The notes below the pieces were generated by a model. The model had not been told where the DNA came from. It saw only the letters and a list, made by a program, of their open reading frames with translations, and made no database searches. Both the position numbers and the translations under genes were made by a program. This document shows, piece after piece, positions 1 to 5,905 of a stretch of 8,810 bases of DNA. Source of the stretch: Candidatus Sumerlaeota bacterium (GTDB lineage: Bacteria; UBP6; UBA1177); NCBI GenBank assembly GCA_007136595.1, contig SLGQ01000130.1, positions 1 through 8,810 on the forward strand. The letters are read 5' to 3'. Each line of letters begins with the position of its first letter. Position 1 is the first letter of the stretch.

Positions 1-2215
1 CATCAGCTTTCATTGTGTAGCGGTCTTTTATAACATCAAGGTATATCGAACTCATGTGAACTGTAAGAAAGTCGAGCATCTCGTGATAAACCCTGTGAAA
101 TTCAAATTTATCATATTTTCCTCTGATAAGCTGAAGTTTCTTTTTCCATGAGAGAAGAGCCCACTTATCAAGTGAAGAAATATCTTCAACTGTGATCTTG
201 CTTTCTGTGTTATCAAAATCATGGACAAACCCGAACATGAACCTCATGGTGTTCCTGAATTTTCTGTATGATATCGCAAAACCGTTTATTATGTCATCAC
301 TTATCCTGATATCATCACGGTAATCTTCTGCACACACCCAAAGTCTCATTATTTCAGCACCCAGAGTATTTATCCTTTTATCGGGCGGAACAAAATTTTT
401 CTTGCTCTTTGAAAGTTTTTCACCTTTCCCGTCAACGACAAATCCATGTGTAAGAACTTTTTTATAAGGTGCCCCGCCGTTTATTAAAACACTGAGTTTC
501 AGCGAAGACTGGAACCAGCCTCTATGTTGATCGCTTCCTTCCAGATAAAGATCACAGGGATATTCAAAACCTTTGTCCCCTTTAAGAACATTTGCCCAGC
601 TTACACCGCTGTCAAACCATACATCGAGAATATCATCTTCTTTGGAAATTTCAGTGCCACCGCAAGCGGGACATTTAAACCCTTCAGGAAGAAAATCTTC
701 AGCTTTTTTGTTGTGCCATATTGAAATTCCTTCAACGGAAATTTCATCGGCAACTTTGTGGGCAATGTCGGCATCCACTATCTTTTCGTTACAACTGTTG
801 CACGAAAAAGCTATTATTGGAACTCCCCAGAGTCTCTGTCTTGAAATGCACCAGTTAGGAGCGTTTTCAAGCATCGGAGTTATCCTTTTTCTTCCCCATT
901 CAGGTATAAGCTCGACCGATTCTATTTCTTTAAGACATTTTTCTCTTAAACCTGTTTCATCCATTGATATGAACCACTGTTCTGTAGCCCTGAAAATTAC
1001 AGGTTTATTGCATCTCCAGCAATGGGGATAGCTGTGAGAGATCTGATCTCCAACTTTGTTAAGAAGGTATCCTGTATCATGAAGATGCTGAACTATCTGA
1101 GGGTTCGCTTTAAAAACATGCATTCCGCCAAAATGGGGAACTTCTTCAATGAAAACACCTGAATTATTTACCGGAGCATAGGGTTCAAGACCATATTTTA
1201 GACCTGTAAGGTAGTCGTCATGACCATGACCGGGGGCAGTATGAACACAGCCTGTTCCCGCTTCAGTTGTTACATAGTCAGCAAGAACGATCAGCGATTC
1301 TCTGTCGATAAACGGATGTTTTGCCTTCATTCCTTCAAGCCCTTCCGGATCGACAGTTCCCACTGTTTCGCTGTTTTCCTCTTCTATTGCGGCAAGGAAT
1401 CTTTCTTTGAGTTCACTTGCAACGATAAATATTTCGCCTTTGAACTTCAAAGCGGAATATTCAAGATTTTTGTTCAAAGCTATTGCAAAATTTGCAGGGA
1501 TGGTCCAGGGGGTTGTTGTCCATATTACAAAGCTTACTTTTTCTCCCGGGAATTCAGGCAGTTCCCCAACAAGGGGAAATTTAACATAGACCGATGGAGA
1601 AACATGTTCATCGTATTCTATTTCCGCTTCTGCAAGAGCCGTTTCACAACTGCAACACCAATGGACAGGTTTTTTAGCTTTTAAAAGTGCTCCAGAAGCT
1701 GCAACATTGGCAAACTGATGTACGATCTCCCCTTCATATTCAGGAGAAAGAGTGAGATACGGATTTTCCCAGTCTGCAAAAACACCGAGTCTTTTAAATT
1801 CTTTCTTTTGAATTTCAACAGCATTCATTGCAAACTTTTTACACTCATCAAGAAACTCTGCTTTTGACATGGAATTCTTTTTTGAACCCAGTTTTTCGGC
1901 TACTTTAAGCTCTATCGGCAATCCATGGCAATCCCAGCCCGGCTTGAAAGTTGAAAGATGTCCCGTCATGTTCATATATTTTACAACTACATCTTTCAGA
2001 ATTTTATTAAGGACATGACCATCGTGAAGGTTTCCGTTGGCATAGGGCGGTCCGTCATGCATGACAAAAGAGTTCCCGCCACTGTTTTTATCCATTATTT
2101 TTTTATAGATCCCCATATCTTCCCATTTTTTAAGCACTTCCTGCTCTCTGACAGGAAGATTAGCCTTCATGGGAAAATCGGTTTGAGGGAGATTTAAAGT
2201 CTTACTGTAATCCAT
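1..2215 (-). CDS. ileS: Isoleucyl-tRNA synthetase, N-terminal 738 codons (C-terminus outside window)
   Basis: Class I aminoacyl-tRNA synthetase that charges tRNA-Ile in the cytoplasm and hydrolyses mischarged Val-tRNA-Ile. Reading the reverse complement from the ATG at 2215-2213 gives MDYSKTLNLPQTDFPMKANL, a typical IleRS N-terminus. Seen in order: HDGPPYANGN leading into the HIGH-motif position (H64-D-G-H67), PGWDCHGLPIE (about 92-102), WTTTPWT (232-238) and APGHGHDDY (ending at Y335) of the CP1 editing domain, NWCISRQRLWGVP, two Cys-x2-Cys pairs (CNSC and CPAC) before DVWFDSG, SDQHRGWFQSS, and KLSKS (600-604). Editing and synthetic motifs are present, so the enzyme looks functional. The family is usually about 930 residues, so roughly 190 residues, including any C-terminal zinc module, are missing at the window edge. 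The start is supported by GGAG (complement of 2222-2225) six bases upstream and by the promoter behind it. The odd point is Asp at the second position of the HIGH motif. Confidence 0.97.
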   Translation of the reverse strand, partial: MDYSKTLNLPQTDFPMKANLPVREQEVLKKWEDMGIYKKIMDKNSGGNSFVMHDGPPYANGNLHDGHVLNKILKDVVVKYMNMTGHLSTFKPGWDCHGLPIELKVAEKLGSKKNSMSKAEFLDECKKFAMNAVEIQKKEFKRLGVFADWENPYLTLSPEYEGEIVHQFANVAASGALLKAKKPVHWCCSCETALAEAEIEYDEHVSPSVYVKFPLVGELPEFPGEKVSFVIWTTTPWTIPANFAIALNKNLEYSALKFKGEIFIVASELKERFLAAIEEENSETVGTVDPEGLEGMKAKHPFIDRESLIVLADYVTTEAGTGCVHTAPGHGHDDYLTGLKYGLEPYAPVNNSGVFIEEVPHFGGMHVFKANPQIVQHLHDTGYLLNKVGDQISHSYPHCWRCNKPVIFRATEQWFISMDETGLREKCLKEIESVELIPEWGRKRITPMLENAPNWCISRQRLWGVPIIAFSCNSCNEKIVDADIAHKVADEISVEGISIWHNKKAEDFLPEGFKCPACGGTEISKEDDILDVWFDSGVSWANVLKGDKGFEYPCDLYLEGSDQHRGWFQSSLKLSVLINGGAPYKKVLTHGFVVDGKGEKLSKSKKNFVPPDKRINTLGAEIMRLWVCAEDYRDDIRISDDIINGFAISYRKFRNTMRFMFGFVHDFDNTESKITVEDISSLDKWALLSWKKKLQLIRGKYDKFEFHRVYHEMLDFLTVHMSSIYLDVIKDRYTMKAD

Positions 2216-2257
2216 CGGACACTCCAATATCAATAGGTTGCACAAAAAACAGGTGGC

Positions 2258-2286
2258 ATTTTAGTACGGTGTTCTTTCAAAGTCAA
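2258..2286 (-). promoter_or_regulatory. Sigma70-type promoter of ileS
   Basis: On the minus strand TTGACT (complement of 2281-2286) is followed by exactly 17 bases and TAAAAT (complement of 2258-2263). This predicts a start near 2251 and a leader of about 36 bases before the ileS ATG. The leader carries the GGAG ribosome site and no obvious T-box or other long structure. Position and orientation fit ileS alone; the assignment is by motif only. Confidence 0.65.
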
Positions 2287-2335
2287 GACAACTGTGAAGT
2301 TGACTGCAATTATTGTAAAATAGAGCAATAATTGG

Positions 2336-2363
2336 TTGTTTTCTAAATGGAAATGAATATAAT
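2336..2363 (+). promoter_or_regulatory. Putative promoter of the 112-residue repeat protein gene
   Basis: TTGTTT (2336-2341), a 16-base spacer and a perfect TATAAT (2358-2363) lie about 34 bases before the ATG at 2397. The predicted transcript starts near 2370. Together with the ileS promoter this makes a back-to-back divergent pair whose -35 elements are about 50 bases apart. The -35 element is weak compared with TTGACA, so this rests mainly on the -10. Confidence 0.5.
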
Positions 2364-2396
2364 GTTTGGAATGGTTCTCAATATTGCGGAGGAACA

Positions 2397-2735
2397 ATGA
2401 GAAAGCATATTTTTTTGATCATTTTTGTTTTTATGATGGTTACACCTCTTTACGGGACAAAAGTTCACTCTGTTCAGTACTCTAATCAGGCAGATGTTAA
2501 GGTTTTTGTCGTACAATATGAAAATCAGGCTGACCTTAAAGTTTATAAAGTGGGTTATTCAAATCAGGCAGGAAAAAATGACGGAAAATGGTTTTTCACT
2601 CAATATTCTAATCAGGCTCAGAAAAAAATATATTTCGTCCAGTATGAAAACCAGGCAGATGTTAAGATATTCTTTGTAAAACATTCAAATCAGGCAGGAT
2701 GGCGTAATAAATCAAAAATGCACTATTTTTTCTAA
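2397..2735 (+). CDS. Small exported protein of six YxNQA repeats (DUF6150-like)
   Basis: Protein of 112 residues. Residues 1-20 (MRKHIFLIIFVFMMVTPLYG) form a signal peptide with a likely signal peptidase I cut after Gly20. The mature part consists almost entirely of six repeats centred on Asn-Gln-Ala at residues 30, 43, 56, 72, 85 and 98, with the pattern Y-[SE]-N-Q-A-[DG]-x-K-[VI]-[FY]-x-V. The period is 13 residues except in repeat 3, which has three extra (GKNDGKWFFT). It ends AGWRNKSKMHYFF. From memory this pattern, including the longer third repeat and the GWRNKSK ending, matches the DUF6150 family, whose function I do not know. Alternating hydrophobic and polar residues suggest short beta strands, which is inference. 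The start is set by GGAGG at 2388-2392, four bases before the ATG. It is followed by 80 bases and a lipoprotein gene in the same direction. No catalytic motif, no cysteine and no membrane anchor is visible, so a secreted or periplasmic location is likely. Confidence 0.85.
   Translation: MRKHIFLIIFVFMMVTPLYGTKVHSVQYSNQADVKVFVVQYENQADLKVYKVGYSNQAGKNDGKWFFTQYSNQAQKKIYFVQYENQADVKIFFVKHSNQAGWRNKSKMHYFF
2478..2696 (+). repeat. Six tandem 13-residue repeats within the coding region
   Basis: The AAT/AAC-CAG-GC core recurs six times (Asn codons at 2484, 2523, 2562, 2610, 2649 and 2688), with spacings of 39, 39, 48, 39 and 39 bases. The bases around each core differ, so the repeat is old and kept at the protein level, not a recent slippage product. 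Confidence 0.85.
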
Positions 2736-2750
2736 AACAGGCTTCGGGGC

Positions 2751-2778
2751 TTGATTAAAAAGAAATCCATGATAAGAT
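2751..2778 (+). promoter_or_regulatory. Putative promoter of the lipoprotein gene
   Basis: TTGATT (2751-2756), a 16-base spacer and TAAGAT (2773-2778) precede the lipoprotein start at 2816, giving a predicted leader of about 30 bases that ends in a strong AGGAGG (2805-2810). Both hexamers deviate by two or fewer bases from consensus. Read-through from the upstream small gene is also possible because no convincing terminator lies between them. Confidence 0.4.
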
Positions 2779-2815
2779 TAAAACGCTTTACAATTGAATT
2801 GAGAAGGAGGTTGTT

Positions 2816-4255
2816 ATGAAAAAATTATTGCTTTTAGTTATGATCATTTTTCTGGTTGTTTCATGCAAGTCATCAAAAGATGAAGAAAATGGTGACAAAA
2901 CAGTTGAAAGAGAAGTTTTGACAACAAAAAGTGAAACTGTATCCGCTTCGGAAGGTTCCATTATAAAAACCGATGATGGCGAAGCTGAAATAGAAATTCC
3001 CGCAGGTGCTCTTGACAGTGATGTTGAAATAACGATAACTGTTTATAAAAAGAAAGGTTTCCCAAACGAAAATGATATGGTGGCAAAAGCCGTTGAATTT
3101 GGACCTGCCGGACTGAAGTTCAATGAAAATGTTAAGGTCACATTAAAGGCAGACACGGATATCGGAGTTGTTCCGCAAGGCAAAAGAGTTGTTGCCGGAC
3201 TTTTAAAAGGAGATAAATGGATATATGAGGGAAGTGGCGACCCGATAATGAGCGGGGACCCGATAATGAGCGGAGATCCCATAATGAGTGGGGACCCCAT
3301 AATGAGTGGCGACCCGATAATGATGGAAATGGGACATTTCTCAACAGTTTCATTTCTTATTGTCAGCGAAAGAGACACTGGAGACACTGGAGACACTGGA
3401 GACACTGGAGACACTGGAGACACTGGAGACACTGGAGACACTGGAGACACTGGAGATGCTGGTAACACTGGTGATACCGGGGATACAGGAGAACCCTTAG
3501 AAGACGGTACTTTAACAATAAACTTTAAAAATGCCGGACAGGCTGCAGGGTATCCGTTGATGGCTTATGTGTTTCATCACGGAGAATTTGATCTTTGGAA
3601 TGAACTGATAGATTTTTCTTTAAAAATCGTTGAGGTAGAATCTGACGAATTTTCCATTACCCTGAAAGAACATGATGGTGACGGAGGCTTTACTGAAGTT
3701 GACTGGATAGGCAAAGGGGGAGAATATGATCTCTATGTTTTTACCGATACCACCGGCAGTTTCATGGCTGACATGGATAGCGATGATCTTGCAAATGACT
3801 ATCCGTCTAAAGTAACTATAAATGGAAACACTGTCATTGAAATAGATTTTGAAAAAGACATGAAACCTTTTGAGCCGGAAGATGGCACCCTGATCATCAA
3901 TGTCACAGGACTTAATGAGTTTAATGGTAAAAACCTCATGGTGGGTGTTTTTGAACATCAGGAAGATCCTGGAGATAACGAAGAAGGTATTGCTATGGGG
4001 ATGATTGAAATTGTTGACGGTAAAGCAACGATTGTTCCCGGATTTTGGGAAAACCCCGATGAAACATGGGTTGGAACCGGTGGACATATCGTTGACATAT
4101 TTATAATCATAGATGTAACTGAAACAGGTGAGCCAACAAAGGGAGACTATGCAATTAAAGGACTTGAAGCACCCTTAACCGTACAGATAAATGGAGACAT
4201 AAACATATTTTATACTTCTGACGATTTCCTCGAAGTAGAGATAGGTCTGGATTAA
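2816..4255 (+). CDS. Repeat-containing lipoprotein with ZU5-like module and two tandem C-terminal domains
   Basis: Protein of 479 residues. A lipoprotein signal (MKKLLLLVMIIFLVVSC) gives Cys17 as the lipidated residue, followed by Lys-Ser; with no Asp at +2, outer-membrane sorting is likely if the host is diderm. Residues 45-115 (GEAEIEIPAGALDSDVEITI, later FGPAGLKFNENVKVTL) look like a ZU5-type beta module. Its usual end, HFSTVSFLI at 174-182, is separated from the core by five SGDPIM repeats (140-169). A flexible linker of nine DTG triplets plus four degenerate ones follows (187-225). The rest is two related domains, each opening with DGTL: about 230-346 (LMAYVFHHGE, GKGGEYDLYVF) and about 356-475 (LMVGVFEHQE, GTGGHIVDIFI). 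These are probably beta-rich surface domains with no enzyme motif that I can see. AGGAGG at 2805-2810 fixes the start. I do not recognise the whole protein; a cell-surface binding or structural role is inference. Confidence 0.9.
   Translation: MKKLLLLVMIIFLVVSCKSSKDEENGDKTVEREVLTTKSETVSASEGSIIKTDDGEAEIEIPAGALDSDVEITITVYKKKGFPNENDMVAKAVEFGPAGLKFNENVKVTLKADTDIGVVPQGKRVVAGLLKGDKWIYEGSGDPIMSGDPIMSGDPIMSGDPIMSGDPIMMEMGHFSTVSFLIVSERDTGDTGDTGDTGDTGDTGDTGDTGDTGDAGNTGDTGDTGEPLEDGTLTINFKNAGQAAGYPLMAYVFHHGEFDLWNELIDFSLKIVEVESDEFSITLKEHDGDGGFTEVDWIGKGGEYDLYVFTDTTGSFMADMDSDDLANDYPSKVTINGNTVIEIDFEKDMKPFEPEDGTLIINVTGLNEFNGKNLMVGVFEHQEDPGDNEEGIAMGMIEIVDGKATIVPGFWENPDETWVGTGGHIVDIFIIIDVTETGEPTKGDYAIKGLEAPLTVQINGDINIFYTSDDFLEVEIGLD
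3233..3322 (+). repeat. Five tandem 18-bp units encoding SGDPIM
   Basis: Residues 140-169 of the lipoprotein are five identical SGDPIM hexapeptides. The DNA units differ at synonymous positions (GGC, GGG or GGA for Gly; GAC or GAT for Asp; CCG or CCC for Pro; AGT or AGC for Ser). The peptide is therefore conserved while the DNA has drifted, which points to selection on the protein. Confidence 0.95.
3374..3490 (+). repeat. 9-bp tandem repeat encoding (Asp-Thr-Gly)n linker
   Basis: Nine exact copies of GACACTGGA occupy 3374-3454, followed by four degenerate copies to 3490 (DAG, NTG, DTG, DTG). Copy changes would keep the reading frame, so linker length can vary without breaking the gene. Exact identity of nine copies suggests recent expansion by slippage. 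The linker separates the ZU5-like module from the paired C-terminal domains. Confidence 0.95.
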
Positions 4256-4281
4256 AAAACAGTTTTTTATTTAAAAACTCC

Positions 4282-4309
4282 TTGCAAAATATCAATAAAT
4301 TTATAACAT
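4282..4309 (+). promoter_or_regulatory. Putative promoter of the zincin-like protein gene
   Basis: TTGCAA (4282-4287), a 16-base spacer and TAACAT (4304-4309) lie 41 bases before the ATG at 4351. The TTG here also opens the reading frame in its longest form, but it fits better as part of the -35 element than as a start codon. Motif evidence only. Confidence 0.35.
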
Positions 4310-4350
4310 TTAAAAGTTGTGTTGTGAGAAATGTATCAGCGAGGGAAAAA

Positions 4351-5634
4351 ATGAAAAAGATTTTTTTTGTTGTTTTTGTTATGTTTTGTCTGCTGTCACC
4401 TTTAAAGGGAAATGAGTACCCGCACATTGCAATAGTTCATACCGATGCAGACCATATGATGATGATGAGTGTTACAGAAAAAGCTGCTGCAAACATTTTT
4501 TATCAGATGTATCCTGATATTTTTGATTTCCTCATTTTCTATACCACTTTTACTCCGATGCTGAACATGCAGCAGGGACTTCCCGTTACATATACTGTTG
4601 AGGGAATAAACAGGGAAGGTTTTAATCCTTACGGTCCGGCTTCAGCATGGGGAAGCGGGGGAAAATTGCTCGGAGCAGCAAAAATGTGTCACATAGATCA
4701 GTATCCTGAGTTTCCTGATGACCAGATGCCGCAGATAATGCTCAGGGGGTTGACAAGCATAGAGCTTCTTGCACATGAGATGGCTCATTACTGGCATGCA
4801 GCCATGAATTTTAGAAAAGAGGGGATGACAGAAGATCATACAGGACTTAGAGGATGGGAAGGCAGTGAAGAAAATGCCGGACCCAACCAGCATTGGAACA
4901 GTGATTTTGCTTCCGGACCTTCCGTGATGTATGGTCACGACATCGTTGACAACGAAAATGGAACTTTCACTTATTATTATAACACTCCCAGAAAATTCGG
5001 ACCTCTTGACCAGTATGTAATGGGTTTTATTCCTCCTGAAGAGATGGGGGAGATCTTTTTTCTATGCGGTTCTTCAAATATAGAAAACTGCAGAGAGGGA
5101 AGTGCCGGAATGCCGGGAGCAAAAAACAACAATCCCTGGACAAGAGACAACTGGCACAAACATGTTGTCACCATTGATGATATTGTAAGAGCAATGGGAG
5201 AAAGAAAACCCCATTACAATGAAGCTCAAAAACACTTCAACATAGGATTTGTAATTGTCAACAAACCGGGGGTAATGCCGTTTCCTCAGCAACTTGAAAA
5301 ACTTGAGCGGATAAGGGTCCGCTTTCAGGAATGGTGGTACTGGGCAACTGACGGCAGATCAACTATATGTACAAGACTGGACGGAGATTGTTCAGACGAA
5401 AACCAGGAAGAACCTGACGAAACGGAATATGTTGATGACCACTATGAGTACCCTGATGAATCAATAGTGATCCCTGATGATGACCCTGCAGTTGAAGAAC
5501 CTGATGACAAAGAAATTCCGGATGAACATGTTGAAGTTGACGACCCCAAGGATGACAAAGCAGAAGAAGAAACAGATGATCAACCATATTCCTACGATGA
5601 CGAGGTGGGTTGCAGTTGCCGGCTCATATTTTAA
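4351..5634 (+). CDS. Secreted zincin-like putative metallopeptidase with acidic tail and C-terminal GCSC
   Basis: Protein of 427 residues. Residues 1-20 (MKKIFFVVFVMFCLLSPLKG) are a signal peptide. LLAHEMAHYWHA (139-150) holds an HExxH zinc motif (H142, E143, H146) with a further His149. Downstream are HWNSDFASGPSVMYG (181-195), FGPLDQYVMGFIPPEEMGEIFF (216-237), VTIDDIVRAMGERKP (273-287) and a helical ERIRVRFQEWWYWATDGR stretch. I recall this order of blocks from an unnamed family of predicted secreted peptidases in deltaproteobacterial genomes. The metzincin HExxHxxGxxH pattern is absent, and the third zinc ligand is unknown. From about 349 to 418 the protein is an acidic Pro-Asp-Glu linker, ending VGCSCRLIF. 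The ATG at 4351 is preferred over an upstream in-frame TTG (4282) because GAGGG (4341-4345) precedes it and the signal peptide starts there. Peptidase activity and substrate are not shown by the sequence. Confidence 0.8.
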   Translation: MKKIFFVVFVMFCLLSPLKGNEYPHIAIVHTDADHMMMMSVTEKAAANIFYQMYPDIFDFLIFYTTFTPMLNMQQGLPVTYTVEGINREGFNPYGPASAWGSGGKLLGAAKMCHIDQYPEFPDDQMPQIMLRGLTSIELLAHEMAHYWHAAMNFRKEGMTEDHTGLRGWEGSEENAGPNQHWNSDFASGPSVMYGHDIVDNENGTFTYYYNTPRKFGPLDQYVMGFIPPEEMGEIFFLCGSSNIENCREGSAGMPGAKNNNPWTRDNWHKHVVTIDDIVRAMGERKPHYNEAQKHFNIGFVIVNKPGVMPFPQQLEKLERIRVRFQEWWYWATDGRSTICTRLDGDCSDENQEEPDETEYVDDHYEYPDESIVIPDDDPAVEEPDDKEIPDEHVEVDDPKDDKAEEETDDQPYSYDDEVGCSCRLIF

Positions 5635-5685
5635 AATCATTGCTAAATTAAGTGTTTATCAGCCATCTTTCAACAAATGATTTTG

Positions 5686-5722
5686 CCTCTTTGAACATTA
5701 TAGTTCAAGTAGAATTAAGAGG
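5686..5722 (+). terminator. Compound hairpin, possible terminator after the zincin-like gene
   Basis: An outer stem CCTCT (5686-5690) with AGAGG (5718-5722) encloses an inner stem TTGAAC (5691-5696) with GTTCAA (5703-5708) around an ATTATA loop. A nine-base bulge lies on the 3' side. A T-rich but interrupted stretch (CCTTTGTTTTGTT) follows. It sits 51 bases after the stop codon and 25 bases before the tRNA promoter, where a terminator would be expected. The bulge and the broken T run make it atypical. Confidence 0.35.
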
Positions 5723-5746
5723 TTACCTTTGTTTTGTTAAAAAAGT

Positions 5747-5775
5747 TTGACTTTGATGAGTGTAATTGCTATAAA
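5747..5775 (+). promoter_or_regulatory. Strong sigma70-type promoter of the tRNA-Val / thrS operon
   Basis: TTGACT (5747-5752), a 17-base spacer and TATAAA (5770-5775) predict transcription starting near 5782, about 16 bases before the mature tRNA 5' end. This is the best plus-strand promoter in the window. No other convincing promoter lies between it and thrS, so the tRNA and the downstream genes probably share this transcript. Confidence 0.7.
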
Positions 5776-5797
5776 AATCAGCGTTTTTTCTTATCGG

Positions 5798-5872
5798 GGG
5801 CTCGTAGCTCAGCGGGAGAGCACTGCCTTGACGTGGCAGGGGTCAGTGGTTCGAAACCACTCGGGCCTACCA
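5798..5872 (+). tRNA. tRNA-Val, anticodon GAC
   Basis: The 75 bases fold into a complete cloverleaf: acceptor GGGCTCG with CGGGCCT, D stem GCTC with GAGC, anticodon stem CTGCC with GGCAG around TTGACGT, five-base variable loop, T stem AGTGG with CCACT around TTCGAAA, discriminator A, and an encoded CCA. The anticodon GAC is at 5830-5832 and reads GUC/GUU valine codons. The acceptor stem has G-U wobbles at pairs 1-72 and 5-68, the first of which is unusual. It lies 33 bases before thrS with no terminator between, so RNase P and 3' processing of a shared transcript would free the thrS message. Confidence 0.95.
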
Positions 5873-5877
5873 TTGAA

Positions 5878-5896
5878 ATAATGCATATATAATGCA
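5878..5896 (+). repeat. Short direct repeat and small hairpin in the thrS leader
   Basis: ATAATGCA occurs at 5878-5885 and again at 5889-5896. The same bases allow a five-pair hairpin, TGCAT (5882-5886) with ATGCA (5892-5896), directly against the thrS ribosome site (AGGGG, 5896-5900). It could influence thrS translation after tRNA processing, but it is short and AT-rich. Confidence 0.35.
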
Positions 5897-5905
5897 GGGG
5901 ATTAA

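Noticed and set aside
573..1684. Plus-strand open frames inside ileS
   Set aside because: The minus strand encodes continuous, highly conserved IleRS over the whole stretch.
3043..3468. 141-codon open frame on the minus strand with Ser-Pro-Val repeats
   Set aside because: It is the antisense of the in-frame repeats in the lipoprotein gene; a stop-free antisense is a by-product of the repeat. No ribosome site or known motif was seen.
3233..3490. Tandem repeats as a CRISPR array
   Set aside because: The units are 18 and 9 bases, directly adjacent with no spacers, and in frame within a gene.
4254..4268. AAAAAA-CAG-TTTTTT hairpin after the lipoprotein as a terminator
   Set aside because: The stem is purely A-T and too weak to call; it may be chance in AT-rich DNA.
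4282..4350. Upstream in-frame TTG start adding 23 residues to the zincin-like protein
   Set aside because: It would bury the signal peptide behind a polar, charged stretch. The ATG at 4351 has a ribosome site and begins a normal signal peptide; the TTG falls in a likely -35 element.
4771..4803. Metzincin assignment for HEMAHYWHAAM
   Set aside because: The pattern needs Gly at position 8 and His at position 11 of the motif; this protein has His and Met there.
5888..5893. Perfect TATAAT just before thrS as a second promoter
   Set aside because: No -35 element lies at the right distance, which falls in the tRNA 3' end, and transcription would start almost at the ribosome site.
5873..5905. T-box riboswitch or tRNA-Thr-like operator before thrS
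   Set aside because: Only 33 bases separate the tRNA and thrS, with no T-box consensus or specifier stem. The tRNA itself is a complete valine tRNA, not a mimic.
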